Assembly: GCA_003223675.1 (NCBI GenBank)
Contig: QHVW01000371.1
Location: 1 to 7,915 of the forward strand
Direction of reading: 5' to 3'
Source: Acidobacteriota bacterium
GTDB lineage: Bacteria > Acidobacteriota > Thermoanaerobaculia > Multivoradales > UBA5704
Length of the DNA stretch: 7,915 bases
The translations under genes and the position numbers were made by a program. The number at the start of each line of letters is the position of its first letter. Position 1 is the stretch's first letter. Shown here one piece after another: positions 1-4,663 of this stretch. The notes beneath the pieces were generated by a model, which ran no database searches, was not told the DNA's origin, and worked only from the letters and a program-made list of their open reading frames with translations.

Positions 1-1966
1 CGACCGTCGAGCCGTCGCGCCGGAAGCCGATGCTCTCCCGCGACACCCCTTCGAGGTCGACCTCGCCGGAGACGAGGTCGGAGAGCCGGCAGCCCAGGAG
101 CTCGTCCGGCTCGCCGCCGAAGATCGCCAGGAGCGCGTGGTTGACCTCCAGGATCACGCCGTTGCGCACGATGGCGATCCCTTCGAGCGTGGCCTCGAAC
201 AGAGTGCGGAAGCGCTCCTCGCTGCGCCGGATCTCCTCCTCGGCGGCTTTGCGCTGGGCGATCTCCTGCTGCGCCTTCTCGTAGAGGCGGACGTTCTCCG
301 CCATCGGCGCGATCTGGTTGGCGACCGTCGACAGCAACTGGACGTCGCTCGCCGGGAAGTAGTCGTCCGGGTCCCGGCGGCCGAGCAGCCAGATCCCCAC
401 GGGGCGCGCCTGGAGGACGAGGGGGAGGATCAGCCGCACCCAGGCGAGCTGCGGCGCGCCCGGCCCCGCCGGCAGGTAGCGGCCGCTCCAGCCGAGCACC
501 GCCCGCAGGTCCTCCTCCGCCAGGGGGAGCCCGCCGGCGGGGACGGCCTGCTCGTAGAGGACCTCCAAGCTCCCCTCCCCGAACAGATAGAGCGCCGACT
601 GGCGGATCAGCAGGGTGGGCAGGACCTCCTCGGCGACCACCCCTGCCAGGACCTCGCGGTCGAACGCCGTGGGGATGCGGGCGGAGACCAGGTCGATCAC
701 CTCTTCAGGAGAGTGCTTGATGCCGAAGACGTGGCGGTCCACCAGGGCCTGGAAGCGGTCGCGCAGGAGCGGCACGGCCGCCATGTAGGAGAGCGAGACC
801 AGGAGGAGGACGGCGAGGAAGCCGCCGCTCACGACGTTCCAGTGGCTGCTGAGGGCGAAGAAGACGAGGGTGTAGGACGCGAAGAGCAGGGCGGAGAAGG
901 TGTAGGTGCCCAGCAGGCGGTTGGCCCGGAGCTCCAGCGTGCCCAGGTGGTGCTTGTAGATGGCGTAGATGTAGCTCATCGGCAGGATCGGGATCGACGC
1001 CGCCGCGATGCACAGCATGTAAGGATAGAAGACGCGGAGCTCCTGGAGCTCCGGCCCGGCCACGCGCGACAGCCAGACCAGGAGCACGCCATTGAACAGC
1101 AAGAACGGCACCAGCCCGAGGATCACGCCATACAGCATGATCCGCACGGCGACCTTGGTGGCCGGGTCGACCGGCAGGAAGAGACGGACGACCAACAGCA
1201 GCACGGAGAGCAGGACGCCGGCCAGGGTGTACCAGATGAACAGGTAATGTCTGGAGCCCTCCAGGAGCAGCAGGGAATCGGCGACCGAAAGCAGCAGGGA
1301 GAGCGCGTAGAGGCCGGCCTGGACGCCCCGCTGCAGCCGCCGGCCCAGGAGCTCGCCGGGCAGGATGAGATGGAGGTGGACGGCCACCGGCAGGAAGAAC
1401 CAGATCACGGCGTGGAAGAAGAAGGAGGCGTTCGCCGTCCGGGCCGCCATTCCCGTGGCGATCCAGACCGCGGTCACGTAGCTGAACAGGACCAGCATCA
1501 GCCAGCGCTCGTCGCGGGGGCGCAGGAAAAGGATGACGACCGTGCCCATCAGCCAGAAGATGAGCGGCGCGACCATGGCATAGAGCGCCTGGGGGAGCTC
1601 CACGCGCTCTCTGCGGATCTTGAGGTTGAGGTCCAGCGGCCGTCCGGCCCGGATCAGATGGACCTGGGCCACCCTGCGGGGCCCGAACAGGCCGGCGATG
1701 GAAAGCCGGCGGTCGAGAGCGAACCGGACGCGGTCGATCCCACCGATCGAGATCACCTCATCGCCGATCTGGAGGCAACTGCCAGGCCCCCCCTCGCAGG
1801 GATAGGCGGAAACGACCTTCCAGCCGGAGGTGAGGGTGAAGCCGACCTCGGGGGCGGAGGAAAAGCGGTAGGGGAAGTATATACAGGGGAGCAGGACGAG
1901 CAGAGAGACGGCGACCAGGAGCAGGTCCGCCGTCTTCCAGGCGGAAGAGGAGTGCCGGGTATTCAT
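1..1966 (-). CDS. ComP-like polytopic membrane sensor (PDZ-like loop, multi-TM, GAF, PAS), 3' end outside window
   Basis: The frame is open for 655 codons from ATG 1966 to the left edge; I translated it base by base and found no frameshift. TM1 is at about residues 14-32. An extracytoplasmic segment at about 40-117 looks PDZ-like (LQIGDEVISIGG at 65-76). Eight or nine further hydrophobic helices fill about 127-398. A GAF-like domain covers about 417-560, a charged linker about 556-582 (QQEIAQRKAAEEEIRRSEER), and a PAS domain starts near 583. In-frame TGA at 2123-2125 and the lack of any other ATG, GTG or TTG make 1966 the only good start; its SD is weak (GGGGCG). The block around 328-373 (PMSYIYAIYKHHL) resembles the TM-to-cytoplasm region of many sensor histidine kinases. 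A kinase domain is expected beyond the window but not seen; GGDEF or another output is possible. Its place after a ComQ-like synthase and Trp peptides suggests it senses the modified peptide. Confidence 0.85.
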   Translation of the reverse strand, partial: MNTRHSSSAWKTADLLLVAVSLLVLLPCIYFPYRFSSAPEVGFTLTSGWKVVSAYPCEGGPGSCLQIGDEVISIGGIDRVRFALDRRLSIAGLFGPRRVAQVHLIRAGRPLDLNLKIRRERVELPQALYAMVAPLIFWLMGTVVILFLRPRDERWLMLVLFSYVTAVWIATGMAARTANASFFFHAVIWFFLPVAVHLHLILPGELLGRRLQRGVQAGLYALSLLLSVADSLLLLEGSRHYLFIWYTLAGVLLSVLLLVVRLFLPVDPATKVAVRIMLYGVILGLVPFLLFNGVLLVWLSRVAGPELQELRVFYPYMLCIAAASIPILPMSYIYAIYKHHLGTLELRANRLLGTYTFSALLFASYTLVFFALSSHWNVVSGGFLAVLLLVSLSYMAAVPLLRDRFQALVDRHVFGIKHSPEEVIDLVSARIPTAFDREVLAGVVAEEVLPTLLIRQSALYLFGEGSLEVLYEQAVPAGGLPLAEEDLRAVLGWSGRYLPAGPGAPQLAWVRLILPLVLQARPVGIWLLGRRDPDDYFPASDVQLLSTVANQIAPMAENVRLYEKAQQEIAQRKAAEEEIRRSEERFRTLFEATLEGIAIVRNGVILEVNHALLAIFGGEPDELLGCRLSDLVSGEVDLEGVSRESIGFRRDGSTV

Positions 1967-2042
1967 GTTCGCCCCGTGAGGAGCGCCGCCGGGGCGCCCC
2001 GTCGCTCTCGAGCGCGCTGCAATCGAAAGTTTTCCGGGGCCC

Positions 2043-2072
2043 TTTATAGCAGGCTTTGCCGAGCCCAGTCCA
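2043..2072 (-). promoter_or_regulatory. Candidate promoter for the ComP-like sensor
   Basis: On the minus strand TGGACT (2067-2072) and TATAAA (2043-2048) are separated by 18 bp, and the -10 is preceded by TGC, giving an extended -10. It lies about 77 bp upstream of ATG 1966 in an otherwise very GC-rich gap (1967-2192). This would let the sensor be transcribed apart from the peptide/synthase genes. A short palindrome, CGCTCTCGAGCG at 2003-2014, lies between this site and the start codon. Prediction by eye only. Confidence 0.4.
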
Positions 2073-2192
2073 CCCGGCGGCGGCCGTGGCCAGGAACGGC
2101 GGCCGCGCGCCCCCCGCGCCGGTCACCTGCCGGGGGCCGCGCGACCGCAACTCGGAGGCCGCGCCCGCTGCGCACGCGACGTCCCGGGGCGA

Positions 2193-2384
2193 TCAAGCCC
2201 GCGCAAGCCCCACACCCGAGCCGCCAGATGGGTCGGTGGTGGGGTCCCACACTACCCAGCCCTGGTCCTGCGCGGTCGCCAACATCGCTCTGTGCTCAAG
2301 GCAGCCTATCCGGCGCAGGATCTCAAACAGGAAGCTCTTCTCATCTTTGTCTGTGAAACGGTGATCAAATTCGTTCATCAACAT
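2193..2384 (-). CDS. PepB: 63-aa putative precursor peptide with WxxWDPT and GGSGxG motifs
   Basis: ATG 2384 has an excellent Shine-Dalgarno (GGGAGG, 7-nt spacing). The product is 63 aa with no signal peptide and no membrane helix. Residues 1-41 form a charged, probably helical leader (F6, T11, E15, L19-F20, L23-R24, L29-E30, L35). Then come W43, W46-D-P-T49 and a glycine-rich tail with GGSGVG at 54-59. It aligns without a gap to PepA (3814-4011) over residues 1-49 with 16 identities including both Trp, which strongly argues that both are real genes of one family. It lies between the ComQ-like synthase and the ComP-like sensor, the position of ComX in Bacillus comQXPA. I infer a pheromone or other modified-peptide precursor, with Trp43 or Trp46 as candidate prenylation site. 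It is not an obvious sequence homologue of Bacillus ComX, whose modified Trp sits much closer to the C-terminus. Confidence 0.75.
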   Translation of the reverse strand: MLMNEFDHRFTDKDEKSFLFEILRRIGCLEHRAMLATAQDQGWVVWDPTTDPSGGSGVGLARA

Positions 2385-2729
2385 GACTCATCCTCCCGGT
2401 AGAAAAAATGCCCAAAAGAGATGCTCGTGGACGGGGAAACCGGATGGGCAAGGGCGAGGGAGGGCCGCGGCTCCGGCCTTCTCTGGCAAGGGAGATCTCA
2501 GGGGCTGACGAGGGTGGGAGACCAGAGCGCGCGGAGATCGGGCTCGCAGGAAGATTCTCGCTCGGCGCGGCCGGCCGGAAAACCTTGACTGCGCTGCTCA
2601 ACGTACCGAAACCGAACGTGAGCATTTCCGAGAGCCCTTTCGGGCGTTCTCGGCCATCCGATGGGCCGAGGACGCCCCGAGTGGAAAGCCGCCGCGATGG
2701 GCGATCTCAAAGACTCATCGCGGACCTCT
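2385..2729 (-). other. 345-nt gap between the prenyl synthase and PepB
   Basis: I find no convincing gene here. An 86-codon minus-strand frame (2365-2625) spans it but is rich in Pro, Ser and Arg, has no SD and looks like chance. The synthase-proximal end holds two adjacent hairpins (annotated separately). I see no promoter close to the conserved form found upstream of PepA, so PepB is probably read through from the synthase or uses a promoter I cannot recognise. The PepB-proximal end carries a minus-strand T-run (about 2402-2408) just ahead of its Shine-Dalgarno. Confidence 0.6.
2634..2670 (-). terminator. Twin hairpins downstream of the prenyl synthase
   Basis: Read on the minus strand, a perfect 7-bp stem (CTCGGCC with GGCCGAG, arms at 2664-2670 and 2649-2655, 8-nt loop) is followed 3 nt later by GCCC-GAAA-GGGC (2634-2645), a 4-bp stem closed by a GNRA-type GAAA loop. 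They begin about 60 nt after the synthase stop. There is no U-tract, so they may be a weak terminator, an RNA-stability element or a processing site that uncouples PepB levels from the synthase. Confidence 0.4.
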
Positions 2730-3683
2730 TCAACACAGCGCGAGCGTCGCGGGATCCTCGACGCCCACCCTTTCCAATAACTGGTGCAGCGGCCGCAGGT
2801 GAGCCGTGACAAGGCGCTCGACCGGCTCGGGGTCCCGCAGCGGGAGGCCCGCCGCAATCTCCTGGAGCTCGCGCGAGAATTCGACCAGCTTGAGCGTGCA
2901 GTAGCTGACCGCGCCACAACGGAACAGGATCCTCTGGGCCGCGGCGAGCGCCTCCGGATCGTCGAACCGCAGCGACAACCGCAGGAAATCCTCGCGGCCG
3001 GCGTGCGCGGCGGTCATCGCGTAGAGCAGCGCCAGGTTGTTGGAGCGCCGCCGCCAGTCCGCGCGCGCCGGCGTCTCGAGCACGTCGGTCAGGTCGTCGT
3101 TGACCTGGATGAAGAGCCCCAGCACGTGCCCCAGCCGCGCCAGCCGCGCCGCCGTCTCGGCCGGAGCGCCGCCGAGCAAGGCCCCCATGCGCAGCGCCTC
3201 GGCGAACAGCGGGGGGGTTTTGGCCTCCACCGTCCGCCAGTACTCCTGCTCGTTCGCCAGCTCCCGCGCGTCGAGCCCCTGCCCGTAGCAGGTCGCCAGC
3301 GACATCCGCGCGAAGCTCTCCTGCAGCGCGGCCCGCACCCCCGCGGGCGCCGCGGCCCGCTCGAGCAGCAGATGCCCGGCGGCCTGGAAAGCCAGCGCCA
3401 GATTCGCCGCCGGTCCGATCCCGATCCGCAGATGCTCGCCGCGGGGATCCTCGTCCAGCATGTCGTCCACCAGATGAATGCTGATCACCGAGCAGAGGAC
3501 GGCGGCCGCCGCGGGGAACGCCGTGGACTCCACGCCGCCGACGGCCCGGCAGGCCGAGAGCGGATGCTCCCAGACGGAGAGCGTTTCACGATGACCCATA
3601 CGCTCGACCAGCGCGAGCATCTGCGGCCACGAGGAGACGACCTCAAGATTGCGTATATAAGACTTCAATTCATCAAAGCTCAT
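2730..3683 (-). CDS. ComQ-like class-1 isoprenoid synthase / peptide prenyltransferase candidate
   Basis: The 317-aa product has the all-helical trans-isoprenyl diphosphate synthase signature. The first Asp-rich motif is DDMLD at 73-77 in HLVDDMLDED, the second is NDDLTD at 195-200, and between them lies YWRTVEAKTPPLF (Y148, K155, T156), matching the KT region that contacts diphosphate. After the second motif it has DW-RRRSNNLALLYA instead of the GK-rich stretch of ordinary chain-length polyprenyl synthases, as in divergent ComQ-type enzymes. Both metal-binding motifs are intact, so catalysis is expected, probably in the cytoplasm. ATG 3683 has SD GAGGTG at 7 nt; ATG 3698 (SD AAAGG, 322 aa) is an alternative. 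The PepA gene ends 130 nt upstream and PepB follows. ComQ attaches geranyl or farnesyl groups to Trp of ComX in Bacillus; I infer a similar role on PepA and PepB. A free terpenoid or quinone side-chain synthase remains possible. Confidence 0.85.
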   Translation of the reverse strand: MSFDELKSYIRNLEVVSSWPQMLALVERMGHRETLSVWEHPLSACRAVGGVESTAFPAAAAVLCSVISIHLVDDMLDEDPRGEHLRIGIGPAANLALAFQAAGHLLLERAAAPAGVRAALQESFARMSLATCYGQGLDARELANEQEYWRTVEAKTPPLFAEALRMGALLGGAPAETAARLARLGHVLGLFIQVNDDLTDVLETPARADWRRRSNNLALLYAMTAAHAGREDFLRLSLRFDDPEALAAAQRILFRCGAVSYCTLKLVEFSRELQEIAAGLPLRDPEPVERLVTAHLRPLHQLLERVGVEDPATLALC

Positions 3684-3716
3684 CGTCGAGCACCTCATGC
3701 GAAAACCTTTCGAAAG

Positions 3717-3747
3717 CCGGGCCCGAAGCGCGCGGCTCCGGGCCCGG
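3717..3747 (-). terminator. Strong GC hairpin between PepA and the prenyl synthase (attenuator-like)
   Basis: CCGGGCCCG and CGGGCCCGG form a perfect 9-bp inverted repeat (arms 3717-3725 and 3739-3747, 13-nt loop). On the minus strand it is followed by CTTTCGAAAGGTTTT, only a weak T-run, and then by the synthase start region. It sits about 67 nt after the PepA stop and 33 nt before ATG 3683. It could reduce readthrough so that peptide is made in excess over enzyme, or protect the 3' end of a short pepA transcript. Confidence 0.5.
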
Positions 3748-3813
3748 GATGCTGCGTTGAGATCGGCACGAAATTACGAAGCAGAATTCATGCCGGCCTC
3801 AGGACGACCCACC

Positions 3814-4011
3814 TCAAGCCTGGACGGGGATGCAAGAGACGACAACCCCACTGCCACTACCACCCGTCGGATCCCAGGTCGGCCAGTCAAGCTCGAGCTC
3901 GTCGAGAAGAACGTTGAAGTCCTCCAGCGAGCTAAGGTTACGGAGCGCCGTGAAGAGGCTGCCCCCTTCGGTCCCAGAGGTAAGCTTTGAATAAAAGTCA
4001 TGGATATGCAT
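3814..4011 (-). CDS. PepA: 65-aa putative precursor peptide with WxxWDPT and GGSGxG motifs
   Basis: ATG 4011 is preceded by SD GGGGAGAG at 8-nt spacing. The 65-aa product has a polar, acidic, probably helical leader (F6, T11, E15, L19-F20, L23-R24, L29-E30, L35), then W43, W46-D-P-T49, GGSGSG at 50-55 and a short tail with one Cys (C60). No signal peptide or membrane helix is visible. Residues 1-49 align without gaps to PepB with 16 identities; PepA lacks a 4-residue insert (TDPS) that PepB has after WDPT. It has its own promoter and a structured leader duplicated upstream of the neighbouring 49-aa gene, and the prenyl synthase lies just downstream. The DNA is visibly less GC-rich than the flanking genes. 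I infer a precursor of a prenylated signalling peptide; another kind of modified peptide is the main alternative. Confidence 0.78.
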   Translation of the reverse strand: MHIHDFYSKLTSGTEGGSLFTALRNLSSLEDFNVLLDELELDWPTWDPTGGSGSGVVVSCIPVQA

Positions 4012-4025
4012 TGGCGTAGCTCTCC

Positions 4026-4050
4026 CCAGCAGGGTCTCGAGACCCCCTGG
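4026..4050 (-). promoter_or_regulatory. Conserved hairpin/operator abutting the PepA Shine-Dalgarno
   Basis: GGGTCTCGAGACCC (4032-4045) is a perfect 14-bp palindrome flanked by CCAG (4026-4029) and CTGG (4047-4050), which can pair beyond a small bulge. In the minus-strand RNA its 3' arm runs directly into the SD GGGGAGAG of PepA, so folding could limit ribosome access. As DNA it could equally be a dimeric regulator site. The copy B equivalent (4471-4494) keeps the pairing while its centre is one base shorter. Confidence 0.6.
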
Positions 4051-4100
4051 CTTAAAGTAAGTTAACCGTTAAAAAACAACTAGACGGATGTGTCGAGACA

Positions 4101-4116
4101 ACGGTGTCAGCACCGT
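4101..4116 (-). promoter_or_regulatory. Leader hairpin at the uORF stop codon, copy A
   Basis: ACGGTG-CTGA-CACCGT on the minus strand is a perfect 6-bp stem with a 4-nt loop, extendable by one G-U pair. The 5' arm begins inside the TGA stop codon of the six-codon upstream ORF, so a ribosome paused or terminating there would interfere with folding. The position is conserved in copy B. Confidence 0.5.
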
Positions 4117-4136
4117 CAGGTGAGGCAGGTTGGCAT
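4116..4136 (-). CDS. Candidate leader ORF, 6 codons (MPTCLT), copy A
   Basis: ATG 4136 is followed by five codons and TGA, with a strong G-rich SD (GGGGGGA, 6-nt spacing). Copy B has the same ORF with one substitution (MPACLT) and an equally good SD. Such a short conserved ORF ahead of a hairpin and 105 nt upstream of the PepA start is typical of a leader peptide used for translational or transcriptional attenuation. The alternative is that the sequence is conserved for another reason, such as a protein or RNA site. Confidence 0.4.
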   Translation of the reverse strand: MPTCLT

Positions 4137-4212
4137 GTCAAGTCCCCCCAGTCAAACAATCATTAAAAGATAACAGCAGGTTGGAACGCAGGGCGCGCGC
4201 GTCCAGCGTAAG

Positions 4213-4242
4213 AGTGTACCAAAGCGACACAAATCGGGACAA
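4213..4242 (-). promoter_or_regulatory. Promoter of the PepA transcript
   Basis: On the minus strand TTGTCC (4237-4242) and TACACT (4213-4218) are 18 bp apart. The same hexamers with exactly the same spacing occur in copy B although the spacer sequence has changed, which supports a sigma70-type promoter. Transcription would start near 4206 and give a leader of roughly 195 nt before PepA. Confidence 0.65.
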
Positions 4243-4273
4243 TTTTCCCAAGATCTCTGAGTAGGAAGGTAGC

Positions 4274-4295
4274 GGGGGGCGATCGCCCGCCCCCC
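4274..4295 (-). terminator. GC-rich hairpin after the 49-aa gene
   Basis: GGGGGGCG and CGCCCCCC form a perfect 8-bp stem with a 6-nt loop (arms 4274-4281 and 4288-4295), 11 nt after the stop of the small membrane protein gene and 31 nt before the PepA promoter. No U-tract follows, so terminator function is probable from position rather than from a canonical sequence. Confidence 0.55.
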
Positions 4296-4306
4296 TGAGC
4301 CAGCAA

Positions 4307-4456
4307 TCAGTGAGCCCGTAAATAGCCGACCAGGGCACCCACGATTCCAAACGCCCACTCCCGGGCCTTGGCATCTTGAGACCTGAAGAGAATCACCCAG
4401 AGCGCCACCAGGAGCACCAGGGAATAGATGGAAGCTTGGAAGTTAGTAATGTGCAT
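4307..4456 (-). CDS. 49-aa small membrane protein sharing its leader and first codons with PepA
   Basis: ATG 4456 is preceded by SD GGGGAGAGA. The product begins MHITNF, close to the MHIHDF of PepA, and F6 is also present in PepB. After that it differs: a hydrophobic helix at about 10-24 (YSLVLLVALWVILF), a polar link RSQDAKARE, and a second hydrophobic stretch at about 34-46 (WAFGIVGALVGYL), so it probably spans the membrane once or twice. I do not recognise a family. Its promoter and leader duplicate those of PepA, which suggests co-regulation with the peptide. It might help export, processing or immunity, or be a decayed or diverged precursor; these are guesses. An in-frame upstream extension to 4546 exists, but the conserved SD and the PepA parallel favour 4456. 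Confidence 0.6.
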   Translation of the reverse strand: MHITNFQASIYSLVLLVALWVILFRSQDAKAREWAFGIVGALVGYLRAH

Positions 4457-4470
4457 CGGCGTATCTCTCC

Positions 4471-4494
4471 CCAGAAGGGTCTGAGACCCCCTGG
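4471..4494 (-). promoter_or_regulatory. Conserved hairpin/operator abutting the SD of the 49-aa gene
   Basis: GGGTCT-G-AGACCC (4477-4489) is flanked by CCAG (4471-4474) and CTGG (4491-4494). It is the counterpart of 4026-4050, with base pairing kept in both arms and a one-base change at the centre. Its 3' arm on the RNA is again contiguous with the Shine-Dalgarno. Confidence 0.6.
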
Positions 4495-4504
4495 TCAATA
4501 AGCC

Positions 4505-4522
4505 GACGGTGTCAGGACCGTC
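4505..4522 (-). promoter_or_regulatory. Leader hairpin at the uORF stop codon, copy B
   Basis: GACGGT-N6-ACCGTC on the minus strand is a perfect 6-bp stem whose 5' arm starts within the TGA of the upstream ORF. In copy A the stem is shifted inward by one pair, so the structure is conserved although bases differ. Confidence 0.5.
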
Positions 4523-4541
4523 AGGTGAGGCAGGCTGGCAT
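4521..4541 (-). CDS. Candidate leader ORF, 6 codons (MPACLT), copy B
   Basis: ATG 4541 with SD GGGGGA (7-nt spacing), five more codons and TGA. It is identical to the copy A ORF except Ala for Thr at codon 3. It may act as a leader peptide for the 49-aa gene; no composition bias such as a run of one amino acid is present, so the signal it might sense is unknown. Confidence 0.4.
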   Translation of the reverse strand: MPACLT

Positions 4542-4614
4542 GTCAAATTCCCCCATCAAAGAATCGAAATTGAGATCTCGCTGGAATGCAGAACGAGCGC
4601 ACGTCCAGCGCAAG

Positions 4615-4644
4615 AGTGTACCGGAGAGTCTCGAATCGGGACAA
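4615..4644 (-). promoter_or_regulatory. Promoter of the 49-aa gene transcript
   Basis: TTGTCC (4639-4644) and TACACT (4615-4620) on the minus strand are separated by 18 bp, exactly as upstream of PepA. The -35 lies about 20 nt beyond the REC-EAL stop, so the peptide locus starts as an independent transcription unit here. Confidence 0.65.
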
Positions 4645-4663
4645 TCGTTAGAAAATTTCAATA

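Larger units (their letters stand above)
3994..4243 (-). repeat. Promoter-leader duplication, copy A (upstream of PepA)
   Basis: This segment and 4439-4645 are diverged direct copies. Shared blocks in the same order are: the promoter (TTGTCC, 18 bp, TACACT), CTGGACG just after it, a G-run plus TTGACATGCCA, TGCCTCACCTGACGGT, the CCAG...CTGG hairpin, the SD GGGGAGAG or GGGGAGAGA, ACGCC, and the first codons (MHI-x-D/N-F). Copy A carries about 40 extra bases between the two hairpins, including a minus-strand T-run (GTTGTTTTTTAACGG) followed by TTAACTTACTTTAA. Confidence 0.85.
4439..4645 (-). repeat. Promoter-leader duplication, copy B (upstream of the 49-aa gene)
   Basis: This is the second copy of the segment at 3994-4243, in the same orientation and in the same block order. 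The distal end begins about 20 nt after the REC-EAL stop codon. Divergence between copies is high outside the conserved blocks, so the duplication is not recent and the retained blocks are probably under selection. Confidence 0.85.

Noticed and set aside
2044..2250. 68-codon minus-strand ORF overlapping the end of PepB
   Set aside because: Arg/Gly/Ala-rich chance frame in the GC-rich gap before the sensor; no Shine-Dalgarno and it overlaps a better-supported gene.
137..2356. 739-codon plus-strand ORF
   Set aside because: It is the antisense of the membrane sensor and PepB: it is full of Glu, Gln, Arg, Asp and Pro repeats with no domain, while the opposite strand gives clear TM helices, GAF and PAS.
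2365..2625. 86-codon minus-strand ORF between the synthase and PepB
   Set aside because: No Shine-Dalgarno, Pro/Ser/Arg-rich composition of unselected GC-rich DNA, overlaps the PepB start. It could only be real if conserved in relatives.
2784..3917. 377-codon plus-strand ORF
   Set aside because: Opposite strand of the prenyl synthase and PepA, both of which have recognisable motifs; no coherent domain here.
4121..4156. TTGACA-like boxes within both leaders as additional promoters
   Set aside because: TTGACA is present next to the leader ORF start in both copies, but no -10-like sequence lies at 16-19 bp; the conserved TTGTCC/TACACT pair explains transcription better.
4138..4374. Two overlapping minus-strand ORFs (68 and 78 codons) across the leader A region
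   Set aside because: They run through the promoter, hairpin and the end of the 49-aa gene in other frames, with no conservation with copy B.
3994..4645. Insertion sequence or CRISPR-like array
   Set aside because: Only two long diverged direct copies with a different gene behind each; no terminal inverted repeats, transposase or regular spacers.
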